Notes: generated by a model not told the origin, from the sequence alone. DNA of 64,000 nucleotides from Bacteroidota bacterium (GCA_007694165.1 RECE01000241.1:1-64000), one strand, 5' to 3'; counted from the first letter of the stretch, positions 19,961-29,902 are shown. Made by a program: numbers and translations.

Positions 19961-20710
19961 TTATACAGACATGGCAATGGTTGCCAGCCAGACCTTCACT
20001 CCTTTAACCGCTTTCAGCTTTTGAGCACATGCCTCTAAGGTTGAACCGGTGGTAATAACATCATCAATAAGCAAAACATTCTTTCCCCTGAAAGTATCTG
20101 GTGTTTTTATGCTGAAAACGGTTTCTACATTTTCCCATCTTTTAAAGCGGGCTTTGCGGGTTTGTGTGCCGGTTCTGGAGATTCGAACCAGATTGTCAGT
20201 AATCATGGGCCTTCCAAATGTCTCCCTGATTCCGCGACCAAAGACTTCGCTCTGGTTAAACCCCCGCTTGAACTGCTTCTTCTCATGCAATGGGACCGGG
20301 ACAATAACATCCACAGGTTCCCAAACAGGATGATTTTTGAGCTGCCGCCCCAGTAGTTTGCCAAGATATATTCCTATTTCGGTTTTCCCCCGGTACTTAA
20401 ACTGGTGTATGAGATTCTGAACCTTTCCACCTTTCTGAAAATAAAACAAGGCGGTAGCCGTTTCAATATCAACACGTCCCCAGAAAACCTGCGACATGGA
20501 GTTTTCCCTGTCGTTATGAATTTTGGTGAAAGGTAATTCATAGCGGCAAAAACTGCAAAGGCACTCTTCGTCCTGAATCAACGCTCGCTTGCAGCCATTG
20601 CATAACCGGGGGTAAAACAACGACAAAAAATCTGCAGCATATCTTTTTGCACTTCCATAAACCATAACAACCAAAAGTAATGAGTTCACAAATTTACACC
20701 AATGACACAA
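19961..20710 (-). CDS. comF: ComF family protein / phosphoribosyltransferase
   Basis: Zinc-finger-like CNGC...CSFC; QFKYRGKTEIGIYLGKLL, KRGFNQSEVFGRGI, VLLIDDVITTGSTLEACAQKLK. Confidence 0.9.
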   Translation of the reverse strand: MCHWCKFVNSLLLVVMVYGSAKRYAADFLSLFYPRLCNGCKRALIQDEECLCSFCRYELPFTKIHNDRENSMSQVFWGRVDIETATALFYFQKGGKVQNLIHQFKYRGKTEIGIYLGKLLGRQLKNHPVWEPVDVIVPVPLHEKKQFKRGFNQSEVFGRGIRETFGRPMITDNLVRISRTGTQTRKARFKRWENVETVFSIKTPDTFRGKNVLLIDDVITTGSTLEACAQKLKAVKGVKVWLATIAMSV

Positions 20711-20832
20711 AATACGAATCAGGTTATCAGAGCATTATAAGCATACAAAATCATACGAACTGTCAAAAACACGTTTTCGGAGAGGACTCAATAATAAATT
20801 AAAACGAACATTTTATTTGCTCTGACGACCTT

Positions 20833-20856
20833 TTTATGATTTTCAGAAATCATAAA
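20833..20856. repeat. Perfect inverted repeat TTTATGATTT-TCAG-AAATCATAAA
   Basis: 10-bp arms, 4-nt loop, in the divergent intergenic region upstream of 21086. Confidence 0.8.
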
Positions 20857-21085
20857 CCTAAAATCATCCCCTTAAATTATTGAAAACAAGCTTTAATCAT
20901 AAAAATAATATAAATTTGCACACCAAAAACAAACCAAATAATCATTACAAACCAACCTATGCATAGCAAAGCATATTTATCCCTGCAAAGGAAACCATTG
21001 TTTTATTTTTGCGTATGAAAAGGTAAGTAAGAAACTATTTTGCAATAAACCTTAATTACAAACCTATTAATCATTCCCCTACCAA

Positions 21086-22030
21086 ATGGACACCAGCAAC
21101 AAACCCAATCAACCATTGCAAAACAAAAGCAATACTTCTGACACCAAAAGTCGCAATGATAATGTTTACAAAGGAACCATCCTTGTATTGGTAATCATTA
21201 TCGGGGTGCTTACTTTTATGCTGATTACCGGTCGTCAGGCTTTACAGGAAGTTTCTACAGAAAAGACCATTGTTAATGAATTAAACCTTGAATTAAAGGA
21301 TGAACTCAACAACGTCTTGAATGAATATACAATGGTAAAACATGAGTATGACAGTGTGCTTACCAAACAAGACAGTATTATTCAGGCCAATGCCCGTGAA
21401 ATAGAAAAACTGATTGCCGAGCAAGGCGACTATCGTCGTATTCGCAGGCAACTCAATCTGCTGAGAGAGATTACCCAGAATTATGTGCGGGAGATTGACA
21501 GTCTGTATACAGAGAATCGTGTTCTCAAGGCAGAAAATGTAGAGATGCAGCAGGAAATTCAGCGGGTAACACGCCAGACTACCCAGTTAACAGAAACCAA
21601 GCAGGAGCTGGAAGGAAAAGTTGAGGTGGCTTCAGCGCTGAGGGCTTTCCAGATCAATGCAACGCCCATGCGTCTCAGAGGTCGTGACAGGGAGGATGAA
21701 ACCGACAGGGCACGCAGAACAGACCGCATCAAGGTATGCTTTACCGTAGCAGCCAATCCGGTTGCCAGCCCGGGAAATAAGAATGCTTATGTCAGGATTG
21801 CTGATCCTTCAGGAAGTATTCTCAGGCTGGGTGATGATGAACGTTACTCCTTTACCATTGGTAAAGACACGCTCCAGTTTTCCATGAGAGGACAATTCAA
21901 TTATATCAACCAGGATACAGATGTTTGTCTTTACTGGGACAAACAGGAAGAATTTGATGAAGGCATGTACCTTGTATCACTTTTTACCGATGAATTCAGA
22001 CTTGGTGAAACCCAGTTTTCCTTGCGCTAA
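21086..22030 (+). CDS. Uncharacterised single-TM coiled-coil protein with C-terminal beta-rich domain (paralog A)
   Basis: TM VYKGTILVLVIIIGVLTFMLIT; long heptad-like coiled coil; C-terminal DRARRTDRIKVCFTVAANPVASPGNKNAYVRIADPSG. Confidence 0.75.
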   Translation: MDTSNKPNQPLQNKSNTSDTKSRNDNVYKGTILVLVIIIGVLTFMLITGRQALQEVSTEKTIVNELNLELKDELNNVLNEYTMVKHEYDSVLTKQDSIIQANAREIEKLIAEQGDYRRIRRQLNLLREITQNYVREIDSLYTENRVLKAENVEMQQEIQRVTRQTTQLTETKQELEGKVEVASALRAFQINATPMRLRGRDREDETDRARRTDRIKVCFTVAANPVASPGNKNAYVRIADPSGSILRLGDDERYSFTIGKDTLQFSMRGQFNYINQDTDVCLYWDKQEEFDEGMYLVSLFTDEFRLGETQFSLR

Positions 22031-22087
22031 GAGCAAATTCGACTGGCTGTGCACCGCGAAATATTTAAAAATTAAACTATTCTTGTT

Positions 22088-23038
22088 ATGGAAGAAGAAA
22101 ATAATGAAAAAGGGAAAACCTATCGAAAAACCACTAATAACGGCAGTGGTTCAGCAGTAGTTATATTCCTGGCAGTATTAGCGGTTTTATTAGCTTTGGG
22201 CGGAGCTTTGCTTCTGAGGCAAATGCTTTCGGCCCAATACAATGCACAGGTCGCAGCCATCGAGATTAAAAACGTAAGTGAGGAAAAAGAATCGCTGATC
22301 GTTCAGCTGGATGAGCTGGAAGAAAGATATACCCAGCTTTCGGCCACAAACCAGGAGATGGAGGCCCTGCTGGCTGCAGAACGGCGCAGGGTAAGCCAGC
22401 TAAGGGCACAGTTACGTGGCGATGCTCCTTCGGCAGATGGAACCAGTATTGCACAATACCGACAGCGCATAGAAGAGCTGGAGGCGCAACTGGAAACTTA
22501 CCGAAACCAGCTCGAAATCACTGAGTCGGAAAACAACGTTCTTACCAGCGAAAATTCCCAGATTCGCGAATCACTGGCACAAACAACCGCACGCAACCAG
22601 CAATTGGAAAGAAAAACCGAGGAACTGGAGAAAAAGGTTGAAAAAGCCTCTATCCTGACTATCAGCAACCTGGAGGGCACGGCCATGAGGGAAAGAAGAA
22701 GAGGTGATGAACCTACCGACCGGGCAAAGAGGACAGATAAAATCCGCATTTGCTTTACCATCAATGAAAACCTGGTGGCCAACCCCGGCAATCGTGATTT
22801 CTTTGTCAGGCTCATCAATCCGCTCAACCAGGTGTTGACAACCTCTCCCGACAATACGCTCGATTTTGAGGGAGAAACCATTCAATACTCCCTCAAGCGC
22901 ACTGTTAATTTCCAGGGCAGTTCGCAAGACGTATGCGTGATTTGGGACCAGGCCGATAGATTTGAAAAGGGATACTACAACATCGTGTTATTTTCTGAAG
23001 GCAGAGAAGTAGGATATAAACTATTCCAACTCGAATAA
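22088..23038 (+). CDS. Uncharacterised single-TM coiled-coil protein with C-terminal beta-rich domain (paralog B)
   Basis: TM SAVVIFLAVLAVLLALGGALLL; coiled coil; C-terminal DRAKRTDKIRICFTINENLVANPGNRDFFVRLINPLN matching paralog A. Confidence 0.75.
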   Translation: MEEENNEKGKTYRKTTNNGSGSAVVIFLAVLAVLLALGGALLLRQMLSAQYNAQVAAIEIKNVSEEKESLIVQLDELEERYTQLSATNQEMEALLAAERRRVSQLRAQLRGDAPSADGTSIAQYRQRIEELEAQLETYRNQLEITESENNVLTSENSQIRESLAQTTARNQQLERKTEELEKKVEKASILTISNLEGTAMRERRRGDEPTDRAKRTDKIRICFTINENLVANPGNRDFFVRLINPLNQVLTTSPDNTLDFEGETIQYSLKRTVNFQGSSQDVCVIWDQADRFEKGYYNIVLFSEGREVGYKLFQLE

Positions 23039-23070
23039 TAATTGACAACAATATCAACGACACTTCATAA

Positions 23071-23107
23071 AAAACCGGAAGCTAAGAAAAGTCTTCCGGT
23101 TTTTTTA
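23071..23107 (+). terminator. Rho-independent terminator after the coiled-coil gene pair
   Basis: AAAAAACCGGAAG...CTTCCGGTTTTTTTA hairpin with T-tract. Confidence 0.8.
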
Positions 23108-23238
23108 TGGGTCAAAATTATTACTTTTGTGCTCTTTATTTCAACAGAACCAGGTTCATCATTCTGACAACCTGTTGTTTTTCCTCTTCGTGGGAAGAAC
23201 CTTTTTACACAATGCTTAATACTTAACAACATACATTT

Positions 23239-25704
23239 ATGAAGATCTCTCTCAATTGGCTCAAAGATTACATTCAAATTGATGAAACTCCTGAGAAAAT
23301 CGCACAGTTGCTTACGGATTGCGGTCTGGAAGTAGAGTCGCTGGAAAAAACGGAATCCGTTAAAGGCGGGCTTAAAGGTATCGTAATTGGCGAAGTGCTC
23401 ACCTGCGAAAAGCATCCCGATGCCGACCGCCTGAGTTTGACTACAGTAGACATCGGCGAAGAGGTGCTTCCAATTGTATGTGGCGCTCCCAACGTTGCCC
23501 GTGGGCAAAAAGTAGTGGTCGCCACTGTAGGAACGACCCTGCACCCTGCATCTGGTGAAAGCTTTGAGATTAAAAAAGCCAAAATAAGAGGGCAGGAATC
23601 CCGGGGCATGATATGTGCCGAAGACGAGTTGGGCCTGGGAACTTCTCATGATGGAATTATGGTTCTGGACCCATCAGTAAAAACGGGCACCACAGCTGCA
23701 GAGTATTTCAAAGTGGAAGAGGATCATTGCATCGAAATCGGACTTACCCCTAACCGAATTGACGCAGCATCGCATTATGGCGTTGCCCGCGACCTGGCAG
23801 CAGTTATCAATCATCTTCATCCCCAATCAAAAGTAAGGGCTCAAAAGCCGGATATCAGCAACTTCAAACCTGACAATAATACTGCCGGGATTTCCATAAC
23901 TGTTGAAGACCATGATGCCTGCCCAAGATATACCGGGTTATGTATTTCCGGAATAAAAGTACAGGAATCACCTGACTGGCTAAAAAACCGCTTGAAAGTC
24001 ATTGGTTTAAAGCCCATTAACAATGTGGTAGACATTACCAACTTTGTTTTGCACGAAACAGGCCAGCCCCTGCATGCCTTTGATGCCTCAAAAATTGCAG
24101 GCAACAAAGTAATTATCCGAAAACCACAAAAAGATACTGCTTTCATCACTTTAGATGAAGAGGAGCTGAAACTCACGGGCAATGATCTGATGATTTGCAA
24201 CGAAAAGGATCCCATGTGCCTGGCAGGTATCCTGGGGGGAATGGACTCGGGTGTAACTGAAGCCACAGAAAGCATTTTCCTGGAAAGTGCATATTTCGAG
24301 GCTTCCGGAATCCGCAAATCATCAAAATTCCATACCATAAATACCGATTCATCGTTCCGCTTTGAGAGAGGAGCAGACCCTGAAATGACAGTATATGCGC
24401 TGAAACGTGCTGCATTGCTCATCAGGGAAATTGCCGGCGGAAAAATCACTTCTGAGGTCATGGATGTATATCCGGTTCCGGTAAAGCCCTGCATCATCCA
24501 TTTGCGCTACGAATCTGCTCTTACCCTCATTGGCAAGGCCATTGAAAAGGAAACCATCAAAAAAATTCTGCTTTCGCTGGAAATCGCAATCAAGCAGGAA
24601 ACAGCAGAAGGGCTTGAGCTGGAAATTCCTCCCTACAGGGTAGATGTAACGCGCGAAGCAGATGTAGTAGAAGAAATTCTGAGAATATACGGATACAACA
24701 GCATTGAACTGCCCGAAAGATTGCACGCTTCAATTGTATCTTCGCCCAGACCTGATAAGGAAAAACTCCAGAATATAGCATCTGATATCCTTAGCAATCG
24801 TGGTTTTAACGAAATCATGAACAATTCGCTCACCCGGGCGAATTATTATCAAAGCGAACTTTTCGAGTCTGCCGGTATTGTTCATATCCTTAACCCTCTG
24901 AGCCAGGATTTGGGTGTAATGCGCCAGAGTCTCTTTTTTGGAGGGATGGAAACCATTGCCTGGAATCAAAACCGAAAGGTGGCAGATTTGAAAATTTACG
25001 AGTTTGGAAACATCTACTTCAAAGAAGAGAACAAAGCCAATGAGGGTCCGCTGAAATTGTCCGGCTACCGCGAACAGAGAATGCTTTCGCTATTTATGTC
25101 CGGCAACCTGAATCCTGAAAGCTGGTATGCAAAACATAAACCTGTCACCCTTTTCGATCTGAAAGCAGAAGTAATGGTTTTGCTGCAAAAAATGAATGTT
25201 CGCATGGACGATGCAATTGCAGAAGAAATTCACGGAGAAGGCTTCCTGGAGGCAGGCATCAGGTTTCTTTTCAACGATAAGCCATTGCTGGAACTGGGAG
25301 AAGTATCCCGCACTTTCCTCAAGTCATTCGACCTGAAACAGGATGTTTTTTATGCTTCTGTTAACTGGGAGCTGGTACTGGAACTTCAGGACAAACATAT
25401 GATTCGTTACAGTGAAATACCCAAATTTCCTGAAGTAAGAAGAGATCTTGCATTGCTTATCAATTCCGATGTAAAATTCAGTGACATAGAAAGACTGGCA
25501 AAGACTGCTGAAAAAAGGTTGCTTAAAAAAGTACGCTTATTCGACATTTACCGGGATGAAAAAATAGGTGCCGGTAAAAAATCCTATGCCGTGAGCTTTT
25601 CCCTTGTTGATGAAAAGAAAACCCTTACTGACAAAGAGATCGACAAGGTAATGGAGCGAATTTCCCAAACATTGCAAAAGGAGTTGAATGCGAGTATCAG
25701 GTAA
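23239..25704 (+). CDS. pheT: Phenylalanine--tRNA ligase subunit beta
   Basis: MKISLNWLKDYIQID; tRNA-binding domain; B3/B4, B5 and FDX-ACB domains (IPKFPEVRRDLALLIN). Confidence 0.96.
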   Translation: MKISLNWLKDYIQIDETPEKIAQLLTDCGLEVESLEKTESVKGGLKGIVIGEVLTCEKHPDADRLSLTTVDIGEEVLPIVCGAPNVARGQKVVVATVGTTLHPASGESFEIKKAKIRGQESRGMICAEDELGLGTSHDGIMVLDPSVKTGTTAAEYFKVEEDHCIEIGLTPNRIDAASHYGVARDLAAVINHLHPQSKVRAQKPDISNFKPDNNTAGISITVEDHDACPRYTGLCISGIKVQESPDWLKNRLKVIGLKPINNVVDITNFVLHETGQPLHAFDASKIAGNKVIIRKPQKDTAFITLDEEELKLTGNDLMICNEKDPMCLAGILGGMDSGVTEATESIFLESAYFEASGIRKSSKFHTINTDSSFRFERGADPEMTVYALKRAALLIREIAGGKITSEVMDVYPVPVKPCIIHLRYESALTLIGKAIEKETIKKILLSLEIAIKQETAEGLELEIPPYRVDVTREADVVEEILRIYGYNSIELPERLHASIVSSPRPDKEKLQNIASDILSNRGFNEIMNNSLTRANYYQSELFESAGIVHILNPLSQDLGVMRQSLFFGGMETIAWNQNRKVADLKIYEFGNIYFKEENKANEGPLKLSGYREQRMLSLFMSGNLNPESWYAKHKPVTLFDLKAEVMVLLQKMNVRMDDAIAEEIHGEGFLEAGIRFLFNDKPLLELGEVSRTFLKSFDLKQDVFYASVNWELVLELQDKHMIRYSEIPKFPEVRRDLALLINSDVKFSDIERLAKTAEKRLLKKVRLFDIYRDEKIGAGKKSYAVSFSLVDEKKTLTDKEIDKVMERISQTLQKELNASIR

Positions 25705-25799
25705 TGCAGTTTTTGCCTGTAAAATTTGCCACAACACCCCTTTTTTTGAGGGATTCGAACCCGACTCAATTGCAACAAGAAACCTAAAAAACCTGTAAT

Positions 25800-26645
25800 A
25801 TGGAAAACTTCAGCAAAACCATCACTATTTCCGATGAAGCAATCAATGAGAAAATAAAAGAACTGATAAGCGCCCGGGAAGGGAACATTGACAGAAAAAA
25901 AACGCTTACCACAATAATGGGTTTAATAGACCTAACCACCCTTGAAGGAGCAGATACCGATGAAAAGGTTCGCGCCATGTGCAAAAAAGGGATGACCATT
26001 GACAAGCTGGGATTGGGACTGCCCAATGTGGCAGCAGTTTGTGTATATCCCACCCTGGTTGCCACCGCCCGTAAGGCTCTTGAAGGAAGCAATCTCAGGG
26101 TAGCAGCGGTAGCAGGAGCTTTTCCTGCCGGCCAATCCCCCATCCGCATCAAGGTAGAAGAAGTAAAATACACTGTGGATGAAGGTGCAGATGAAATTGA
26201 CATGGTAATTTCAAGGGGCAAGTTTCTCCAGGGAGAGTATAACCTTGTTTTTGATGAAATTGCAGCTATCAAGGAAGCCTGCGGCAATGCTCACCTTAAA
26301 GTTATCCTGGAAACAGGAGAGCTGCATTCGGCAACCCTTATCAGGCGTGCCAGTGAAATCGCCATCAAAGCGGGGGGCGATTTCATAAAAACCTCAACCG
26401 GCAAAATACAGCCCGCAGCTACAGAAATGGCCATGGTGGTAATGCTTGATGCCATAAAAGACCATTACACCAAAACCGGAAAGATGGTGGGAATAAAGCC
26501 TGCCGGAGGAATTGGTGATGCCGCAACAGCTCTCAGGTATTACATTCTTACCGAAGAAATACTGGGTAGTGAGTGGCTCAGCAAGGACTGGTTGAGGATT
26601 GGTGCCAGCCGGCTGGTTGACAACCTTATCGATGAGTTAAAATAA
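25800..26645 (+). CDS. deoC: Deoxyribose-phosphate aldolase
   Basis: LIDLTTLEGADT, VCVYPTLVATARKAL, KVILETGEL, GGDFIKTSTGK, VGIKPAGGIGDAATALRY. Confidence 0.95.
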   Translation: MENFSKTITISDEAINEKIKELISAREGNIDRKKTLTTIMGLIDLTTLEGADTDEKVRAMCKKGMTIDKLGLGLPNVAAVCVYPTLVATARKALEGSNLRVAAVAGAFPAGQSPIRIKVEEVKYTVDEGADEIDMVISRGKFLQGEYNLVFDEIAAIKEACGNAHLKVILETGELHSATLIRRASEIAIKAGGDFIKTSTGKIQPAATEMAMVVMLDAIKDHYTKTGKMVGIKPAGGIGDAATALRYYILTEEILGSEWLSKDWLRIGASRLVDNLIDELK

Positions 26646-26646
26646 T

Positions 26647-27807
26647 TTACCCCTTGCTTAACAAGCGTTTGATGGCCTCAAAATGCTGTTTGTACCAGGA
26701 GCGATCAGTAAGTCGTGAAAAAACATAATTACGGGCTTTCTGATTCCAAAGCACCCGCATGGGCAACACAATGTATTTCTGGAAAAACATGATCACCAGA
26801 TGATAGCGGCGCAGCTTTGTGCTGCTCATCTTTAATGTATATTGCTGCCTTTTGAGAAAAAACCAGCCATAGTTGTTTTTGGCGAGTCCGGAAGGCATTT
26901 CCAGATCAAACACCTTATGCATCAGTTTCAGGTAGGGATAGGATTTTCTTTGGTAATGCCCATAGTCTCTGAAGATTTCAAAAGCATCCTCTTTGCGGCT
27001 CAGCAGAAGCAAATCATAGAGATCACGAAGAGAAACATCTGCATGATAATGTCCGCTGTGCATCAGCTGTGCGTGCAGAAAGTTATGGATAATCCTGTCG
27101 CGGAGGTTCATTACCCAGAATCCATCCTCAGATGAAGCTTCAACTTTATGTTTGTGTATCTGCGAGGTGGTGAAGTTTTTCTGATAAAGGTACTGCACGG
27201 CCATTCGATGCACTTCTATACCTGCCACCATATCGCTGCGCAACAGAATAGGATAGTGCATGGTAGATTCCATGGCCCGTGGGTTAAAACCTTTCTGCGT
27301 TACAAATCCATGCTTGTGAAGGATTTCAGCTGCCTGCAGCATTTTGCCCTCCTCTGCCAGTATATCCAGATCATATACCATTCGTTCCCCAATATCACCA
27401 TACAACCCATCCAGCATATTGGCGGTACCTTTCATAAAAACACATTCGATGTCAGCAGCGCGGAAAGTATCTCTTGCAAAAAGGGCCTGCTTCAATACCT
27501 TCTGGTTTCTCTCCCTGTTGAGATCAAGCACGCCCAGCAAATACTCATTGAGGTCATCGGGCAGATAAGCAGTGAGGTTGTGTTTATGGAGATTGAGGTA
27601 TAATGCCGGCAACACCAGGTTATCGCTGCCCAGTTTCACAAACCCATTCCAGTTAATCTTCCCGGAAAGAAAACCTTCCATTAGCTTTCCCCTGTTCTCC
27701 GGCTTGAAGTCGAGGGACAGAATCGATGCAAGAAAATAATACATGCCTGTTTTATCCATCAAGACTCTCTTCTTGTCAATGTTTGCGCAGGAATTTTGTT
27801 TTTGCAC
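26647..27807 (-). CDS. Nucleotidyltransferase family protein (NTP_transf_5-like)
   Basis: ECVFMKGTANMLDGLYGDIGERMVYDLDILAEEGKMLQAAEIL matches the KG...R...DxDILV pattern of this family. Confidence 0.8.
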   Translation of the reverse strand: MQKQNSCANIDKKRVLMDKTGMYYFLASILSLDFKPENRGKLMEGFLSGKINWNGFVKLGSDNLVLPALYLNLHKHNLTAYLPDDLNEYLLGVLDLNRERNQKVLKQALFARDTFRAADIECVFMKGTANMLDGLYGDIGERMVYDLDILAEEGKMLQAAEILHKHGFVTQKGFNPRAMESTMHYPILLRSDMVAGIEVHRMAVQYLYQKNFTTSQIHKHKVEASSEDGFWVMNLRDRIIHNFLHAQLMHSGHYHADVSLRDLYDLLLLSRKEDAFEIFRDYGHYQRKSYPYLKLMHKVFDLEMPSGLAKNNYGWFFLKRQQYTLKMSSTKLRRYHLVIMFFQKYIVLPMRVLWNQKARNYVFSRLTDRSWYKQHFEAIKRLLSKG

Positions 27808-27857
27808 CTGAGCAATACTATTACGGTTGGCTGCAAAATTAAGGTAAAAAGTGTATT

Positions 27858-27874
27858 GTCAACAAAATGTTGAC
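27858..27874. promoter_or_regulatory. Operator-like inverted repeat GTCAACA-AAA-TGTTGAC at the gldE promoter
   Basis: Perfect 7-bp arms with 3-nt spacer, overlapping a putative -33 TTG. Confidence 0.6.
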
Positions 27875-27901
27875 TTTATGAGCAAATTTGTATTACTTTT
27901 G
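27870..27901 (+). promoter_or_regulatory. Putative Bacteroidota promoter for gldE-gldD (TTG-N21-TACTTTTG)
   Basis: Match to -7 TAnnTTTG (27894-27901) with TTG at 27870-27872. Confidence 0.55.
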
Positions 27902-27926
27902 CAATGAAATCAAAGCTATTATTACC

Positions 27927-29252
27927 TTGGAAGATTCGCCTGAACCTTATTCTTGTTTTGTTTCAATTATACTGTCGTTTTTTAACACCTTTAATACCGA
28001 AGCAGCCATCGCATTGTTTGTCATGGCTATATTGCTGATCCTGTCTGCATTGGTATCGGGTTCGGAAATTGCATTCTTTTCCCTGAAACATTCCCAGTTA
28101 GAAGATTTACATGACGATGGCAGCACACGGGCTCTCAGGGTCATAAGCCTGATGGAAAAACCCAAACGGTTGCTTGCCACCATTCTCATAACCAACAATG
28201 TTGTAAACATTGCCGTAATTATTATCTCCACATTTGTCACCTCCATTGTTTTCAATTTTGAGGACTATTTTATTGTTGGTTTTATTGTGCAGGTAATTGT
28301 GGTAACTTTTCTGCTGCTCCTTTTTGCCGAGGTAATGCCCAAGGTGTATGCCACGCAGAATGCCCTTAGTTTTGCCCTGTTCATGTCGGGTATGATGATT
28401 ACTCTTCGCCGCGTTTTTTACCCTTTAAGCACGCTACTGGTAAAAACCACCAACTTAATTGACAAAAAACTGGATGTCAGAAAATCAGGTTTTAGTGCAG
28501 ATGAGTTGTCGCATGCCATTGACCTTGCACACGATGAAAAAAGTACTGAAGAAGACAAACAAATTCTTTACGGCATTGTGCAATTCAGCAATATCAATGC
28601 ACGGGAGATTATGAAAAGCAGGATGGATGTGGTGGCCGTGGATGAAAACACACCTTTTAATGAGCTGATACAAACCATTGTTGAAGCCGGTTACAGTCGT
28701 ATACCTGTATTCAAAGAAAACTTTGACAATGTTACCGGCATTCTTTACATAAAAGATTTGCTGCCCCATCTTGATTCAACCCCGGATTTCCGTTGGGTGA
28801 ATCTTATACGAAGCTGCTTTTTTGTTCCTGAAAGCAAAAAAATCAATGACCTTTTGAAAGAGTTTCAGGAAAAGAAAATACACATGGCCATAGTAGTCGA
28901 TGAGTATGGCGGCACCGCTGGTATCATTACCCTGGAAGATATCCTGGAGGAAATTGTAGGGGAAATCAATGACGAATTCGACATCGTAGAAACCATTTAC
29001 TCCAAGGTAGACAATAAGAATTATGTATTTGAAGGACGCACCCTGCTGAAAGACTTTTGCAAAATTACCGGCATTGACTATGCTGGTTTCAATGAGATAA
29101 AAGGAGAAGCAGACACCCTTGCCGGCCTTATTCTTGAAGTGAGGCAGGAAATACCCTACAAGGGAGAAAAAATCAGCTTCAATGGTTTTGATTTAATTAT
29201 TGATGCCGTGGACAATCGCAGGATAAAGCGTATTCGTGTTGCAATAAAATAG
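27927..29252 (+). CDS. gldE: Gliding motility-associated protein GldE (CNNM/CBS hemolysin-family protein)
   Basis: DUF21/CNNM TM region SGSEIAFFSLKHSQLEDL; CBS pair REIMKSRMDVVAVDENTPF...MAIVVDEYGGTAGIITLEDILEEIVGEINDE; adjacent gldD. Called from TTG 27927 because the putative promoter overlaps the ORF-track ATG at 27888. Confidence 0.88.
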   Translation: MEDSPEPYSCFVSIILSFFNTFNTEAAIALFVMAILLILSALVSGSEIAFFSLKHSQLEDLHDDGSTRALRVISLMEKPKRLLATILITNNVVNIAVIIISTFVTSIVFNFEDYFIVGFIVQVIVVTFLLLLFAEVMPKVYATQNALSFALFMSGMMITLRRVFYPLSTLLVKTTNLIDKKLDVRKSGFSADELSHAIDLAHDEKSTEEDKQILYGIVQFSNINAREIMKSRMDVVAVDENTPFNELIQTIVEAGYSRIPVFKENFDNVTGILYIKDLLPHLDSTPDFRWVNLIRSCFFVPESKKINDLLKEFQEKKIHMAIVVDEYGGTAGIITLEDILEEIVGEINDEFDIVETIYSKVDNKNYVFEGRTLLKDFCKITGIDYAGFNEIKGEADTLAGLILEVRQEIPYKGEKISFNGFDLIIDAVDNRRIKRIRVAIK

Positions 29253-29275
29253 CATCGACAATAATTCGCCGGATT

Positions 29276-29902
29276 TTGCGTCTTTTTTGTACTACAAAAC
29301 AGATTTATTTAATGAAGACCAACCTAACTATTTTCTTTGCTGTAATCCTGTCACTCTTGCTCAATGTCTCATGCGAGAGCAGTCATACTCCCCTTCCCCG
29401 GGCCTATTTCCGCATTGATCTGCCCGAAAAAGACTATCGAGACTTCGATACCATCTTTCCCTATCGATTCAGCTACCCTGTTTATGCAAAAGTAATACCC
29501 GATGGAAGACCCAATGCCGAACCCTGGTGGGCAGACATCTACTTCCCTGATTTCCAGGCTGTGGTTCATTTGAGCTACAAACCTGTTCATAATGAAGAGG
29601 CCCTTAACGATTATATCGAAGATGGCCGCAATTTTATCAACAGACATATTCCCAAGGCTACCGGTTTCAACGAAAGGATATACACCAACGAGGAGCAGCA
29701 GGTCTTTGGCATCCTATATGAGATCAGGGGAAAGGAAGCGGCCTCTCCCATTCAGTTTCATCTCACCGATAGTGTGAGCCACTTTTTGAGAGGTTCGCTG
29801 TATTTTGGTGTTTCTCCCAACAATGACTCTTTGGCTCCTGTTATTGATTTCATTCGTGAAGATATAATGCACCTGGTTGAAACCCTTGAGTGGACCCGAT
29901 AA
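29276..29902 (+). CDS. gldD: Gliding motility lipoprotein GldD
   Basis: Lipoprotein signal LLLNVSC; PLPRAYFRIDLPEKDYRDFD...PYRFSYPVYAKV...AEPWWADIYFPDFQAVVHLSYKP. Confidence 0.92.
   Translation: MRLFCTTKQIYLMKTNLTIFFAVILSLLLNVSCESSHTPLPRAYFRIDLPEKDYRDFDTIFPYRFSYPVYAKVIPDGRPNAEPWWADIYFPDFQAVVHLSYKPVHNEEALNDYIEDGRNFINRHIPKATGFNERIYTNEEQQVFGILYEIRGKEAASPIQFHLTDSVSHFLRGSLYFGVSPNNDSLAPVIDFIREDIMHLVETLEWTR

Noticed and set aside
23841-24497. 218-aa minus-strand ORF within pheT
   Set aside because: Antisense shadow of pheT.
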